A stretch of DNA of 45,435 bases from JAWLCQ01 sp041687095 (lineage in GTDB: Bacteria; Planctomycetota; Phycisphaerae; SM23-33), in NCBI GenBank assembly GCA_041687095.1, contig JAWLCQ010000019.1, positions 1-45,435 of the forward strand. Reading direction: 5' to 3'. The notes below the pieces were generated by a model. The model had not been told where the DNA came from. It made no database searches and saw only the letters and a program-made list of their open reading frames with translations. How positions within the stretch are numbered: the first letter of the stretch is position 1; each line of letters begins with the position of its first letter. This document shows positions 32,446-41,000 of this stretch, piece after piece. The translations under genes were made by a program, and so were the position numbers.

Positions 32446-34047
32446 ATGTTCGAACCAACCTACCGCCACGCGTACCATCAGACGTTCGTCTCCAAGATGA
32501 TGCTCGCCGACAAGGCCGATCCCGCCAAGGACGTGACCTTCGAGCAGGCCCTGGGGATGATCCGCCAGGTCCACCGCATCACCGGGGGCGTCCCGCACAT
32601 CACGTACCTCACGGGCTGGCAGCACGAGGGGCACGACTCGAAGTACCCGGACTTCTCGGCGGTCAACGAGCGGCTGAAGCGCCCGCAGGACCGCGACGGG
32701 CTCTCGTCGCTGCGGTGGCTCATCGAGGCCGCCCGCGAGTACAACACCACCGTCAGCGTCCACGTGAACCTCTGCGACGCCTACAAGACCTCGCCCCTGT
32801 GGGACGAGTACGTCCGCGAGGACCTGCTCGTGCGGACCCGGACGGGCGAACTGGCCACGGGCGGGGTGTGGGGCGGGGAGCAGTCGTACTGGGTGAGCAA
32901 GGCCCGCGAGTGGGAGAGCGGGCGGACGAAGCAACGCCTCGACGCGCTGCTGGAACTGCTGCCGCTGGAGCGGCAGGGCACGATGCACATCGACGTCTTC
33001 AGCCCCAACCCCAGCGTCTACCACGGGGTGACGATGGCGCAGGAGGTCCGGGCGATGGAGGGCATCCTGCTGTACCTGCGGTCCCGCGGGGTGGACGTGA
33101 CGAAGGAGTGGTTCCACCACGAGTTCGCCGGGCTCGTGCCGATGGTCTACCACCTCAACCTCGACGAGGCCTCCCGCCTCCGCTACCCCCCGTCGGTCAT
33201 CTGCGGGGGCAGCGACGAGTGGAACAGCCGCGCCAACCGCAGCGTGTTCGGCAACCGCTCGGCGAGCGCGACGCCCGAGGGCGGGTGCCTCTACGAGGAG
33301 GCGTGGGGGCGGTCCATCGACAAGGACCTCTATCCCGGGCTCAAGACGTTCGTGGGCGACTTCTGCACCCGCACGCTGCCGTGGCTGTACCTCAACCGCC
33401 ACCGCGCGATCGAGCACGCGCACACGGAGCGCAGCTACGGCGTGCGCTTCACGGGCGGGGTGCGGACGGAGGTGGACACCGAGACGCGGCGGCTGCGGAT
33501 GTGGTGCGGCGACCGCCTGCTCCTCGACGGGGACGACGTGTGCATCCCGGCGGCGCATCTGGCGAGCGAGGCGGCCAGCCGCCTCGACCGTCAGGCGGCC
33601 GTCACCCGGGGCGCCCCGCTCAACCCGCACGCGCCTCGGGGGTTGGGGGCGACGGATCCGAGGCCCTCTGCGGAGCATCGCACCGGCGATACGTTCGATG
33701 ACGAGCCCTACGACCCCATGCGGCGTAGCCCGGCCGCCGGGGTCACCACCGCCGCCGCCACCGCATCGGCCAAGGCGGCCGCCGTCGCGCTGCCCGGGTC
33801 GCCGCTCCCCACCGTCGAGCCCGACGGGCCCCTCCCGTGCATGGCCTTCTCGCGTAGCGGGGGACGGCGGACGTGGGCGATGGGGAGCGACTGGGACGGT
33901 GTGCAGCGGGCCCTGGTCACGTTCGTCGCCTCACCCGGCGCGGCCGGCCGGGATGCGGAACCGCGCACCCGCGAACTCCCCGTCACCGCCAACCGCCTGG
34001 TCCTGGACCTCGCCCCCGGGCAGTGCGCGCATGTGCGCGGGGTGTGA
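32446..34047 (+). CDS. GH101-like glycoside hydrolase (endo-alpha-N-acetylgalactosaminidase-like)
   Basis: 533 residues, no signal peptide. The central TIM-barrel sequence GGVPHITYLTGWQHEGHDSK (47-66) closely recalls the catalytic domain of GH101 endo-alpha-GalNAcases, which have a similar PHIVYLVGWQ...GHDS stretch. MHIDVFSPNP (181-190, D183) and TKEWFHHEF (219-227) are plausible nucleophile and acid positions. Known GH101 enzymes are far larger, secreted, and release the O-glycan core from mucins; this protein has only the catalytic core plus a short beta region and a low-complexity Ala/Pro stretch (about 395-460). Substrate is therefore open. It is convergent with the PIN toxin gene, separated only by a repeat element. 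Confidence 0.65.
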   Translation: MFEPTYRHAYHQTFVSKMMLADKADPAKDVTFEQALGMIRQVHRITGGVPHITYLTGWQHEGHDSKYPDFSAVNERLKRPQDRDGLSSLRWLIEAAREYNTTVSVHVNLCDAYKTSPLWDEYVREDLLVRTRTGELATGGVWGGEQSYWVSKAREWESGRTKQRLDALLELLPLERQGTMHIDVFSPNPSVYHGVTMAQEVRAMEGILLYLRSRGVDVTKEWFHHEFAGLVPMVYHLNLDEASRLRYPPSVICGGSDEWNSRANRSVFGNRSASATPEGGCLYEEAWGRSIDKDLYPGLKTFVGDFCTRTLPWLYLNRHRAIEHAHTERSYGVRFTGGVRTEVDTETRRLRMWCGDRLLLDGDDVCIPAAHLASEAASRLDRQAAVTRGAPLNPHAPRGLGATDPRPSAEHRTGDTFDDEPYDPMRRSPAAGVTTAAATASAKAAAVALPGSPLPTVEPDGPLPCMAFSRSGGRRTWAMGSDWDGVQRALVTFVASPGAAGRDAEPRTRELPVTANRLVLDLAPGQCAHVRGV

Positions 34048-34149
34048 TACGCATCCCATTTGACTCACGCGCGGGTGCCGTGGTTTGCGAAGCGAAGCGG
34101 AGCAACCACGTCAGACCGACGCTGCCCGAGAATTACCTGGGATGCGTAT
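34047..34149. repeat. Family A full-length element, exactly filling a convergent intergenic gap
   Basis: 103 bp with perfect 12-bp ends ATACGCATCCCA (34047-34058) and TGGGATGCGTAT (34138-34149). The inner hairpin is GTGCCGTGGTTTGC ... GCAACCACG, with the CAGACCGACG tail. The left end shares its first base with the TGA stop of the GH101-like gene, and the right end abuts the TAA stop of the PIN gene on the other strand. It can serve as a two-way transcript end. Confidence 0.85.
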
Positions 34150-34548
34150 TTACAGCTTGAGGCGGTCCAGAAACTGGCGTGGCGTGAGAATTGCGACCCC
34201 TGCGAACTCGCCCAGGGTCAGGAGATCCTTGTCGCCCGTCACCAGGCAGTCAGCGCCAGCCGCCACCGCCGTTCCGAGCACGGGGACATCACCCGGGTCG
34301 CGGCAGGCCTGTCCGTCCACATGCAGGGGCTGAACGAGTGTCGCTTCTCCACGCAGAAAGAGAACCCGAGCGTCTGCGCTCTCCTGACGCATGCCGAACT
34401 TGTCGATGAGCTTGCGGCGGAACTCATCGAGGATGAACTCCGAGGCGAACAACTGGTGCGCGGTGATGCACGCTTCCAGGACGGTTCGGCAGGTTCCCCC
34501 AAGGGCGAATGCGGAGAGCAGGACGTTCGCATCGAGAACGACCTTCAT
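34150..34548 (-). CDS. PIN-domain toxin (VapC-like)
   Basis: 132 residues. The PIN nuclease fold begins KVVLDANVLLSAF with the first acidic residue D6; FILDEFRRKL supplies the second, and the segment DPGDVPVLGTAVAAGADCLVTGDKDLL the remaining acidic cluster and T/S. This is the 'putative toxin-antitoxin system toxin component, PIN family' type, a Mg2+-dependent RNase in the cytoplasm. Its start overlaps the stop of the RHH gene by 4 bp (ATGA), giving the usual antitoxin-first order. The cellular RNA target cannot be predicted. Confidence 0.9.
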   Translation of the reverse strand: MKVVLDANVLLSAFALGGTCRTVLEACITAHQLFASEFILDEFRRKLIDKFGMRQESADARVLFLRGEATLVQPLHVDGQACRDPGDVPVLGTAVAAGADCLVTGDKDLLTLGEFAGVAILTPRQFLDRLKL

Positions 34549-34760
34549 CGGGGAAGTCCGAGAATATCCGCTTCGGAATCGAATCCCGCTTCTCGGGCAA
34601 ACTCCTCCGTGTCGCGGGCCAGTTCGCGGAACCGCTGCACCGCGAGGCGGCGGCGCACCATCTCACGCACCGCTTCTTCAGGCGACATGCCCTGTGCCTG
34701 CGAGAACTTCCTCAGCTCGTCTCCAAGATCGTCCGGGATTTCGATCGTGAGGCGCGTCAT
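34545..34760 (-). CDS. Ribbon-helix-helix antitoxin
   Basis: 71 residues from the ATG at 34760. The N-terminus MTRLTIEIPDDLGDELRKF gives the DNA-binding beta strand and first helix of the RHH fold; GMSPEEAVREMVRRRLA is the second helix. The C-terminal tail (FAREAGFDSEADILGLPR) would wrap the toxin. RHH antitoxins bind operator DNA and repress their own operon. Translation is coupled to the toxin by an ATGA overlap. The promoter (TTGGCG, 17 bp, TATAAT) ends 7 nt before the ATG, so the mRNA is probably leaderless. An in-frame ATG at 34805 would lie upstream of that promoter and is unlikely. Confidence 0.85.
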   Translation of the reverse strand: MTRLTIEIPDDLGDELRKFSQAQGMSPEEAVREMVRRRLAVQRFRELARDTEEFAREAGFDSEADILGLPR

Positions 34761-34767
34761 ACCGATC

Positions 34768-34796
34768 ATTATAAGCCAGCCCGGCGAAGCCGCCAA
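34768..34796 (-). promoter_or_regulatory. Sigma70-type promoter of the toxin-antitoxin operon
   Basis: Minus strand: TTGGCG (34796-34791), 17-bp spacer, perfect TATAAT (34773-34768), then 7 nt to the antitoxin ATG. Start of transcription would fall on or next to the start codon. It is one of the two best promoter matches in the window. Confidence 0.6.
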
Positions 34797-34860
34797 GAAC
34801 GACAACCCTGCCGCGGGAACCCGGATTCACGCTTCACCAGGGATGCGGGGCGCAAAGCAC

Positions 34861-34894
34861 AGGGGCCGGTCGCGGTTGCCCGCGGCCGACCCCT
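34861..34894 (-). terminator. Strong hairpin downstream of clpC
   Basis: AGGGGCCGGTCGCGG, loop TTGC, CCGCGGCCGACCCCT: 15-nt arms with two mismatches. It lies about 70 bp past the clpC stop. There is no T-run, so it is a candidate 3' stabiliser or a Rho-assisted end. Confidence 0.4.
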
Positions 34895-34926
34895 GGCCAT
34901 TGTCGTCCGTGTCGCTGGGACACGCC

Positions 34927-34946
34927 CCGGCGGATCGCTCCGCCGG
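34927..34946 (-). terminator. Hairpin just after clpC
   Basis: CCGGCGGA-TCGC-TCCGCCGG, a perfect 8-bp stem 14 nt beyond the clpC stop. No T-run follows, so it is a terminator candidate by position only. Confidence 0.4.
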
Positions 34947-34960
34947 AACCTCTCGTACGC

Positions 34961-37507
34961 TTACGTGCCTTCGTGCACTTCCTGCACCTCGCGCGTTTCC
35001 CGCGTCTCCTCGGTCGGCCGGGCCATGGCCTCGCCCACGCCCTCGAAGTAGAGGTGCCGCTCCTCGCCTTCTCCGGCGACGGTGACGGAGACCTTGCCCT
35101 TGCCGGCGTAGCTATCGCGGAGGATCTCCTCGCTGATCGGGTCCTCCACGTGGTGCTCGATGGCGCGGCGGAGCGGGCGGGCGCCGAACTCGGGGTTGTA
35201 CCCCTTCTCGATCAGGAAGTTGCGGGCCTCCTCGCTCAGCTCCAACTCCAGGTGGTGCTCGGCGAGCAGGCGCTCGCGGACCTTGCGGAGTTCGTAGTCC
35301 ACGATCGTGTCGAGGTCCTCGCGGGTGAGGCCCTTGAAGACGATGATGTCGTCGAGGCGGTTGAGGAACTCCGGGCGGAAGTAGCGTTCCACTTCCTTGT
35401 GGAGCATTTCCTTCATCTTCTCGTACGTCGCATCCTCGTCCCGCTTGCCGAACCCGAACCCGCCCTTGTTGCGGATCATGTCGGCGCCGATGTTGGTGGT
35501 GAGGATGAGGATCGTGTTGCGGAAGTCGACCTTCCGCCCGAACGAGTCGGTGAGGTGCCCTTCCTCCATGATCTGCAGCAGCGTGTTGAACACGTCGGGG
35601 TGGGCCTTCTCGATCTCGTCGAGGAGAACGACGGCGTAGGGGCGGCGGCGGATGCGCTCGGTGAGCTGCCCGCCCTCCTCGTACCCGACGTACCCGGGAG
35701 GGGCGCCGATCAGGCGGGAGACGTTGTGCTTCTCCATGTACTCGGACATGTCGAGCTGCACCAGGGCCTCCTCGTCCCCGAAGAGGAACTCCGCCAGGGC
35801 CTTGCTCAGCAGGGTCTTCCCGACCCCGCTGGGCCCGGCGAAGATGAAGCAGCCCATGGGCCGGCGGGGGTCCTTGAGGCCCGAGCGGGCCCGGCGGATG
35901 GACTTGGAGACGGTGCGGATGGCCTCGTCCTGGGAGACGACGCGCTTGTGCAGTTCCTTCTCCAGTTCGAGCAGGCGCTGGACCTCTTCCTTGGCCAGGC
36001 GGGTCAGCGGGACGCCCGTCATGCGGGAGACGACCTCGGCGACGACCTCGGAGTCGACGACCCCGTCGGTCTCGCGGGCCTCCTTCTTCCACGACCCGAG
36101 GACCTCCTCCTTCTTGGCGCGGAGGGTCTCCTCCTGGTCGCGGAGCTGGGCGGCGCGTTCGTAGTCGGCGTTCTTGACCGCCTCGGCCTTCTCGATCTGC
36201 AGCTTCTCGATCTGCGACTCGATCCCCGAGAGGTTCGGGGGCTTGGTCATGCCCTTGAGGCGGACGCGGGCGCCGGCCTCGTCGATGACGTCGATGGCCT
36301 TGTCGGGCTGGACGCGCCCGGTGATGTAGCGGTTGGACAGCTCGACCGCGCGCTCCAGGGCCTGGTTGGTGATCTGGACGCGGTGGTGGGCCTCGTAGCG
36401 GTCGCGCAGGCCGCGGAGGATCTCGAGCGTCTCGTCGCGGTTGGGCGGGTTGACGATGATGGTCTGGAACCGCCGCTCCAGCGCCCCGTCCTTCTCGATG
36501 TGCTTGCGGTACTCATCCATGGTGGTGGCGCCGATGCACTGGATCTCCCCGCGGGAGAGCGAGGGCTTGAGGACGTTGGCGGCGTCGATGGCGCCTTCGG
36601 CCCCGCCGGCCCCCACGAGCGTGTGCAGCTCGTCGATGAACAGGATGACGTTCTTGGCGCGGCGGACCTCGTTCATGACGGCCTTGATGCGCTCCTCGAA
36701 CTGCCCGCGGTACTTCGTGCCGGCGACCATCATCGCCAGGTCCAGCGCGACGATGCGGCGGTCGTAGAGGATCTCGGGGACCTCGCGGTCCACGATCTTC
36801 TGCGCGAGGCTCTCGACGATCGCCGTCTTGCCCACGCCCGCCTCGCCCAGCAGCACGGGGTTGTTCTTCGTGCGGCGGCAGAGGACCTGGGTGACGCGCT
36901 CGATCTCGTTGTCCCGGCCGATGACCGGGTCGAGCTGCCCGTCGCGGGCGAGTTCGGTCAGGTCGCGGCCGAAGGAGTCCAGCGCGGGCGTCTTGCTCTT
37001 GGACCGCCTCGCGGCTGCGGGCCCGCCCTCGGGCCCGCCGGTGGCGGCGGCCATCTCATCGGGCTCGGACCCCGCGCCCAGCAGGCGCAGGACCTCCTCG
37101 CGCACCTCCTCGAGCTTGAGCCCGAGGTTGCGGAGGACCTGGGCGGCGACGCCTTCCTGCTCGCGCAGCAGCCCGAGCAGGATGTGTTCCGTCCCGATGT
37201 AGTTGTGGTTGATGTTCCGGGCCTCTTCGATGGCGTACTCGGTGACCTTCTTCGCCCGGGGGGTGGTGGGCAGGCGGCCCATGGTCACCATGTCGGGACC
37301 GGGCTTGACCAGCTTCTCCACTTCCATGCGGACCTTGTGCAGGTCCACGCCCAGGTTCTTCAGGACGTTCGCACCGACGCCGGACCCTTCCTTCACCAGC
37401 CCCAGCAGGATGTGCTCGGTGCCGATGTACTCGTGATTGAAGCGCTGGGCCTCTTGGTTCGCCAGCGCCATCACCTTTCTGGCGCGTTCGGTGAATCGTT
37501 CAAACAT
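34961..37507 (-). CDS. clpC: ATP-dependent Clp protease ATP-binding subunit ClpC
   Basis: 848 residues from the ATG at 37507, normal for ClpC. Two ClpN repeats (about 1-140, IGTEHILLGL twice) lead to AAA+ domain 1 with Walker A GEAGVGKT (221-228), a UVR-like segment in the middle domain (ERAAQLRDQEETLRAKKEEV), and AAA+ domain 2 with Walker A GPSGVGKT. LNRLDD and the C-terminal D2-small domain complete it. A GFGF-type loop (NKGGFGFGKRDED) marks ClpP binding. ClpC unfolds substrates and feeds them to ClpP; UVR distinguishes it from ClpA. A Ser/Thr-free acidic tail ends the protein. It has no operon partner in the window. Confidence 0.96.
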   Translation of the reverse strand: MFERFTERARKVMALANQEAQRFNHEYIGTEHILLGLVKEGSGVGANVLKNLGVDLHKVRMEVEKLVKPGPDMVTMGRLPTTPRAKKVTEYAIEEARNINHNYIGTEHILLGLLREQEGVAAQVLRNLGLKLEEVREEVLRLLGAGSEPDEMAAATGGPEGGPAAARRSKSKTPALDSFGRDLTELARDGQLDPVIGRDNEIERVTQVLCRRTKNNPVLLGEAGVGKTAIVESLAQKIVDREVPEILYDRRIVALDLAMMVAGTKYRGQFEERIKAVMNEVRRAKNVILFIDELHTLVGAGGAEGAIDAANVLKPSLSRGEIQCIGATTMDEYRKHIEKDGALERRFQTIIVNPPNRDETLEILRGLRDRYEAHHRVQITNQALERAVELSNRYITGRVQPDKAIDVIDEAGARVRLKGMTKPPNLSGIESQIEKLQIEKAEAVKNADYERAAQLRDQEETLRAKKEEVLGSWKKEARETDGVVDSEVVAEVVSRMTGVPLTRLAKEEVQRLLELEKELHKRVVSQDEAIRTVSKSIRRARSGLKDPRRPMGCFIFAGPSGVGKTLLSKALAEFLFGDEEALVQLDMSEYMEKHNVSRLIGAPPGYVGYEEGGQLTERIRRRPYAVVLLDEIEKAHPDVFNTLLQIMEEGHLTDSFGRKVDFRNTILILTTNIGADMIRNKGGFGFGKRDEDATYEKMKEMLHKEVERYFRPEFLNRLDDIIVFKGLTREDLDTIVDYELRKVRERLLAEHHLELELSEEARNFLIEKGYNPEFGARPLRRAIEHHVEDPISEEILRDSYAGKGKVSVTVAGEGEERHLYFEGVGEAMARPTEETRETREVQEVHEGT

Positions 37508-37686
37508 GGTATCCTATGCTCCGTTCTCGTCACTGCGGCAACGGCCGGGACCGCACAACTGTGCCTCCGCCGCGCCACCGTACTTCTAATCTTATCGTAT
37601 TTGCCGCACGCGGGAAAGCCCTACAAACCGACAGACTCCCCCCGCTGAGCCTTGCCCTTATATCGTCCATACGCCCCGGAAAGTTC

Positions 37687-37714
37687 AAAACCCCCTCCCC
37701 TTGGGGGAGGTTTT
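37687..37714 (-). terminator. Candidate intrinsic terminator downstream of the LamG gene
   Basis: On the minus strand, AAAACCTCCCCC, AA, GGGGAGGGGGTTTT forms a GC-rich stem ending in TTTT. It lies between the LamG gene stop and clpC, in the 501-bp gap 37508-38008. It reads in the minus direction and would protect clpC from readthrough. No supported gene is in this gap. Confidence 0.45.
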
Positions 37715-37911
37715 CCACGGTCGAGCCCGCCTCACGCCCCATGGCCCCTTCCGCGTTTTCCCCACCCGAAGCGCCGTTCCGTGAGGCCCAGGGCCGCATT
37801 CCTCGCTCCCAGGGCACTCGCCGCCCCTCTTCGCACCGCGGGGACCCCCGTCCCGCGGCGGGCGCGGAGGCCGGGAGAGGGCGCCGCCCCGCCGCCACCG
37901 ATGGCCCCAAC

Positions 37912-37941
37912 GGCCCCGGGACGGCAGGCAGTCCCGGGGCC
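37912..37941 (-). terminator. Perfect 11-bp hairpin after the LamG gene
   Basis: GGCCCCGGGAC, loop GGCAGGCA, GTCCCGGGGCC. It lies 67 bp past the LamG gene stop on its downstream side. It lacks a T-run; together with the hairpin at 37687 it probably marks the 3' end of that transcript. Confidence 0.45.
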
Positions 37942-38008
37942 TCTGAGTCCCTAACTCTTCTCAAAGGCGGCAGTTGGCGACATCGCCGCCCCGCCGCCCC
38001 GCCAGGGG

Positions 38009-41000
38009 CTACTTCTTCCGCAGCACCAGAAGGCGGTAGTCGTGCGGGCGGATGCGGAGCTTCAGCAAACCGTCCTCAAGGTTGAAGTTGTGATCGTCGT
38101 AGAAGAAGACGCCCTGCTTCTCCAGTTCCCGCCGCTCGACATCCTTGGCCGTCTCGGCGAAAAGATCTTCCAGCTCGTCATCGCCCCCCAGGTCCATTTC
38201 GGGGCCTTTGGGGCGCTGCACTCGGGTTACGTCGTCCCCCTTGGGCGGGTCGTAGGTGTCGACATCCCGAATCTCCACATCGGCCAGCGTCACGCCCTGT
38301 CCGAAGAGGGCCTCGGTATCGATGGCCAGTTCGGTGGTGTTGGCGTCCTTGGCGCGGTTGACGGCGACGAGGACCACGCGGTCGGGCAGGGTGTAGAGGC
38401 TGGCGAAGCGCCCGGGGGTCTTGGGGGTGACGGGATTCTGCGGTTCCCAGTAGCCCACGAAGGTCGACTCGGCCGACAGGGCCCCGCAGGCCTCGGCGTC
38501 CTGGGGCCCCCCGCCGACATTGGTGATGTCGTGGGCCAGCAGCGCCCCGTAGTACGACCGCCATTGGCGGTACTCCCAGTGGGGCATGTCGATCTGCTTG
38601 GGGGCGTCCGCCCCGACCTTGTTGAACCAGACGGGGATGAGGCCCCACTTGCGGCCGTTGTTGAACCGCAGGTCCCCCTGGGGCCAGCAGTCCATGAAGT
38701 CGGCCTTCGACCCCCACGCCTGGAAGCGGTCCTCCCCGTCGAGGATGATGTCCCCGAACGCCAGGGCCGGGGTGAAGAACGTCCGCGTCATGTGGATCCA
38801 GATGAGGGGCTCCATGTCGTTCTCGTGCATGATCCAGCGGAGGCGCTTGGTGAACTCGTGGTAGTCGAACCACTCGAAGCCCGGCTGGACCTTGCCGTCC
38901 TCCATCACGTAGGCGGGCCCGACGGAGGGGTCGCGCATCGGTCCCAGCCACGCGTCGTCGATGTAGAACGCGCGGATGACCTCGTGCTTGAGCCACTGGT
39001 CGTAGTTCCAGATCAGGCAGTCCTGGGCGTCGCGGAGGTGGCGGAAGTGCCCGGAGGTGTACCAGGGGCCGCGGTGCTCGCCGGCATCGGGGGGGAGTTG
39101 GGGCCACTGGCGGTCGGTGTAGAGGTAGGGTTTGGTGTACCCGCGGCACTCGCCGTAGTGCATCTTGTGGATCTCGGCGCGTTTCTTGGCGGCGTCCCAG
39201 TCGTGGTCGCGGGGGAAGATGGCCATCCCGCCCCCGAAGATCCCGCCCTCGCCCTTGAGGCTCTGCTTGGAGAAGCTGTCCACGAAGTCGAACCGGACGT
39301 TCATCGCCCGCACGCGGTGGTCGGTGGGCAGTTCCTTGATCGGGACCGGCTGGAGGCCGAAGACGAGCGTGCGCGGTTCCGTCAGCGTGGTGGGTTCGGT
39401 GAGGATGTTGAGCCGCAGCGTGACCGTGCCCTCGGAGCGGACGATCTCGACGGCGGGGTTCTCGCTGCTCTTGGTCCATCCGCGGTCGTTCTCGGCGAAC
39501 CACGCCATCCCGCGCCAGTCGTCGCCCAGAAAGACGTAGGGGATCCAGCTCCCGCGGGTCGGGCCGCGCCCGCGCTTGGGGTCGTTGGAGCGGAAGACCG
39601 GTCCGGTGTCGCCCGGCTTACCCCAGGTGTGCCCGTAGTAGGTGGCCCCGCGGAAGCCTCCGCCCGTCCAGTAGCCCATGAGCGTGGCGCGGTCCTGGCG
39701 GTAGGGGATGTCGATCGTCAGCGAGTCCAGGGCCACCTCGCCCTCGGGCGCCAGCTCCATCTCCACCTTCATCAGCCCGTCGAACTCGGTGGTGATGCGG
39801 GTCTTGGCCGTCAGCTTGCCGGCCTTCGCCGATCCGCTCGTCACGACGATGTCCGCGGCGGCCGATTCGACCCTCGGGGCCGCGGCGGGCGTCCACTCCA
39901 GCGCCTTGCCCCCCGCCGTCGCCGTCACCGTGATCGGCGCCGCCAGCAGGGGCTCGTCGCGGGCGATGATCTGCTTCGGCAGCCCGTCGCCCCCGAGGAC
40001 GACCGTGCGGAGCAGCATCTCGATGGTGTCGCCCTGAACCTTCAGCGGGGCCCACCCGGGCAGGACCTTCCCGGGGTGGATGCCCAGCGTGTTGCCCAGC
40101 CACGCGGGCTTGACGCGGTCGCGGATGATGGTCTGCGTGTCGATGGGCTTGCCCCCCGCGTCGAGGTAGGCCAGCTCGATGCGGTGCTCGCCCCAGGTGA
40201 GGTCCACGTCCCTCATCTCCACGTAGCCCTTGCCATTCTCGATCCTCTCGATCGTCCCGGTCCCGATGGTCTTGCCCTCGGGGTTGAGGACCTTCAGAGC
40301 GACCGACGCCACCTGGTCGCGGTGGGGCGACAGCAGGTCGGCCGTCACGCCCGTTTTCTTCTGGACGATGTTCATCCAGGGCTCGACGTTGGCGAAGGGC
40401 AGTTCCTTGAGCGGCGGTTCGGGGAGGAAGCGGGCATGGGCGTTGGCGACCTCCTGGGGGGCCAGGGGGCGGTTGTAGAAGCGGACCTCGTCGAGGATCG
40501 TCCGCTGCCCGAGGTAGTCGCCCCCGGGGTTCACGGGCTCGATGACGATCTCCTGCAGGGCCTCTCCGGTGGCGCTCTTGTCGTAGTGGATGGCCAGGAC
40601 GCTATCGGGCATTCGCTTGCCGTCCATGTACGCCCGCGCGCGGTTCCCGTCCCACGTCACCACCACGTGGTGCCACGTCCCCGCGAAGATGTCCGGGGGG
40701 CGCTCGCCCTTCATGGGGCGCTTGTGCAGGACCCGCAGGGCCAGGAACGATTCCCCGCCGCCCTTCTTGCCCCCGACCTTCTTCACCCGCAGCAGCGGGA
40801 CGAACTCCATCGGGTCGGTGTAGCCCTGCTCCTTGCGGTTGTCCCAGTCGTGGGGCTGGAACCAGAACTCGACGCTCCCGCCCTCCGTCCGCACGTTCCC
40901 CGGCGCCGACCAGATCGGCATGGCGTACTGGGGCCCGCACAGCAGCCCCTGCCCGCGGACCCCGCGCACGAACTCGGGGTCGGGCTTGGCCATCGTGGCC

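Noticed and set aside
37516..38085. Plus-strand gene in the gap between clpC and the LamG gene
   Set aside because: Pro/Arg/Ala-rich composition, overlaps two terminator hairpins and the end of the LamG gene; no ribosome site or family.
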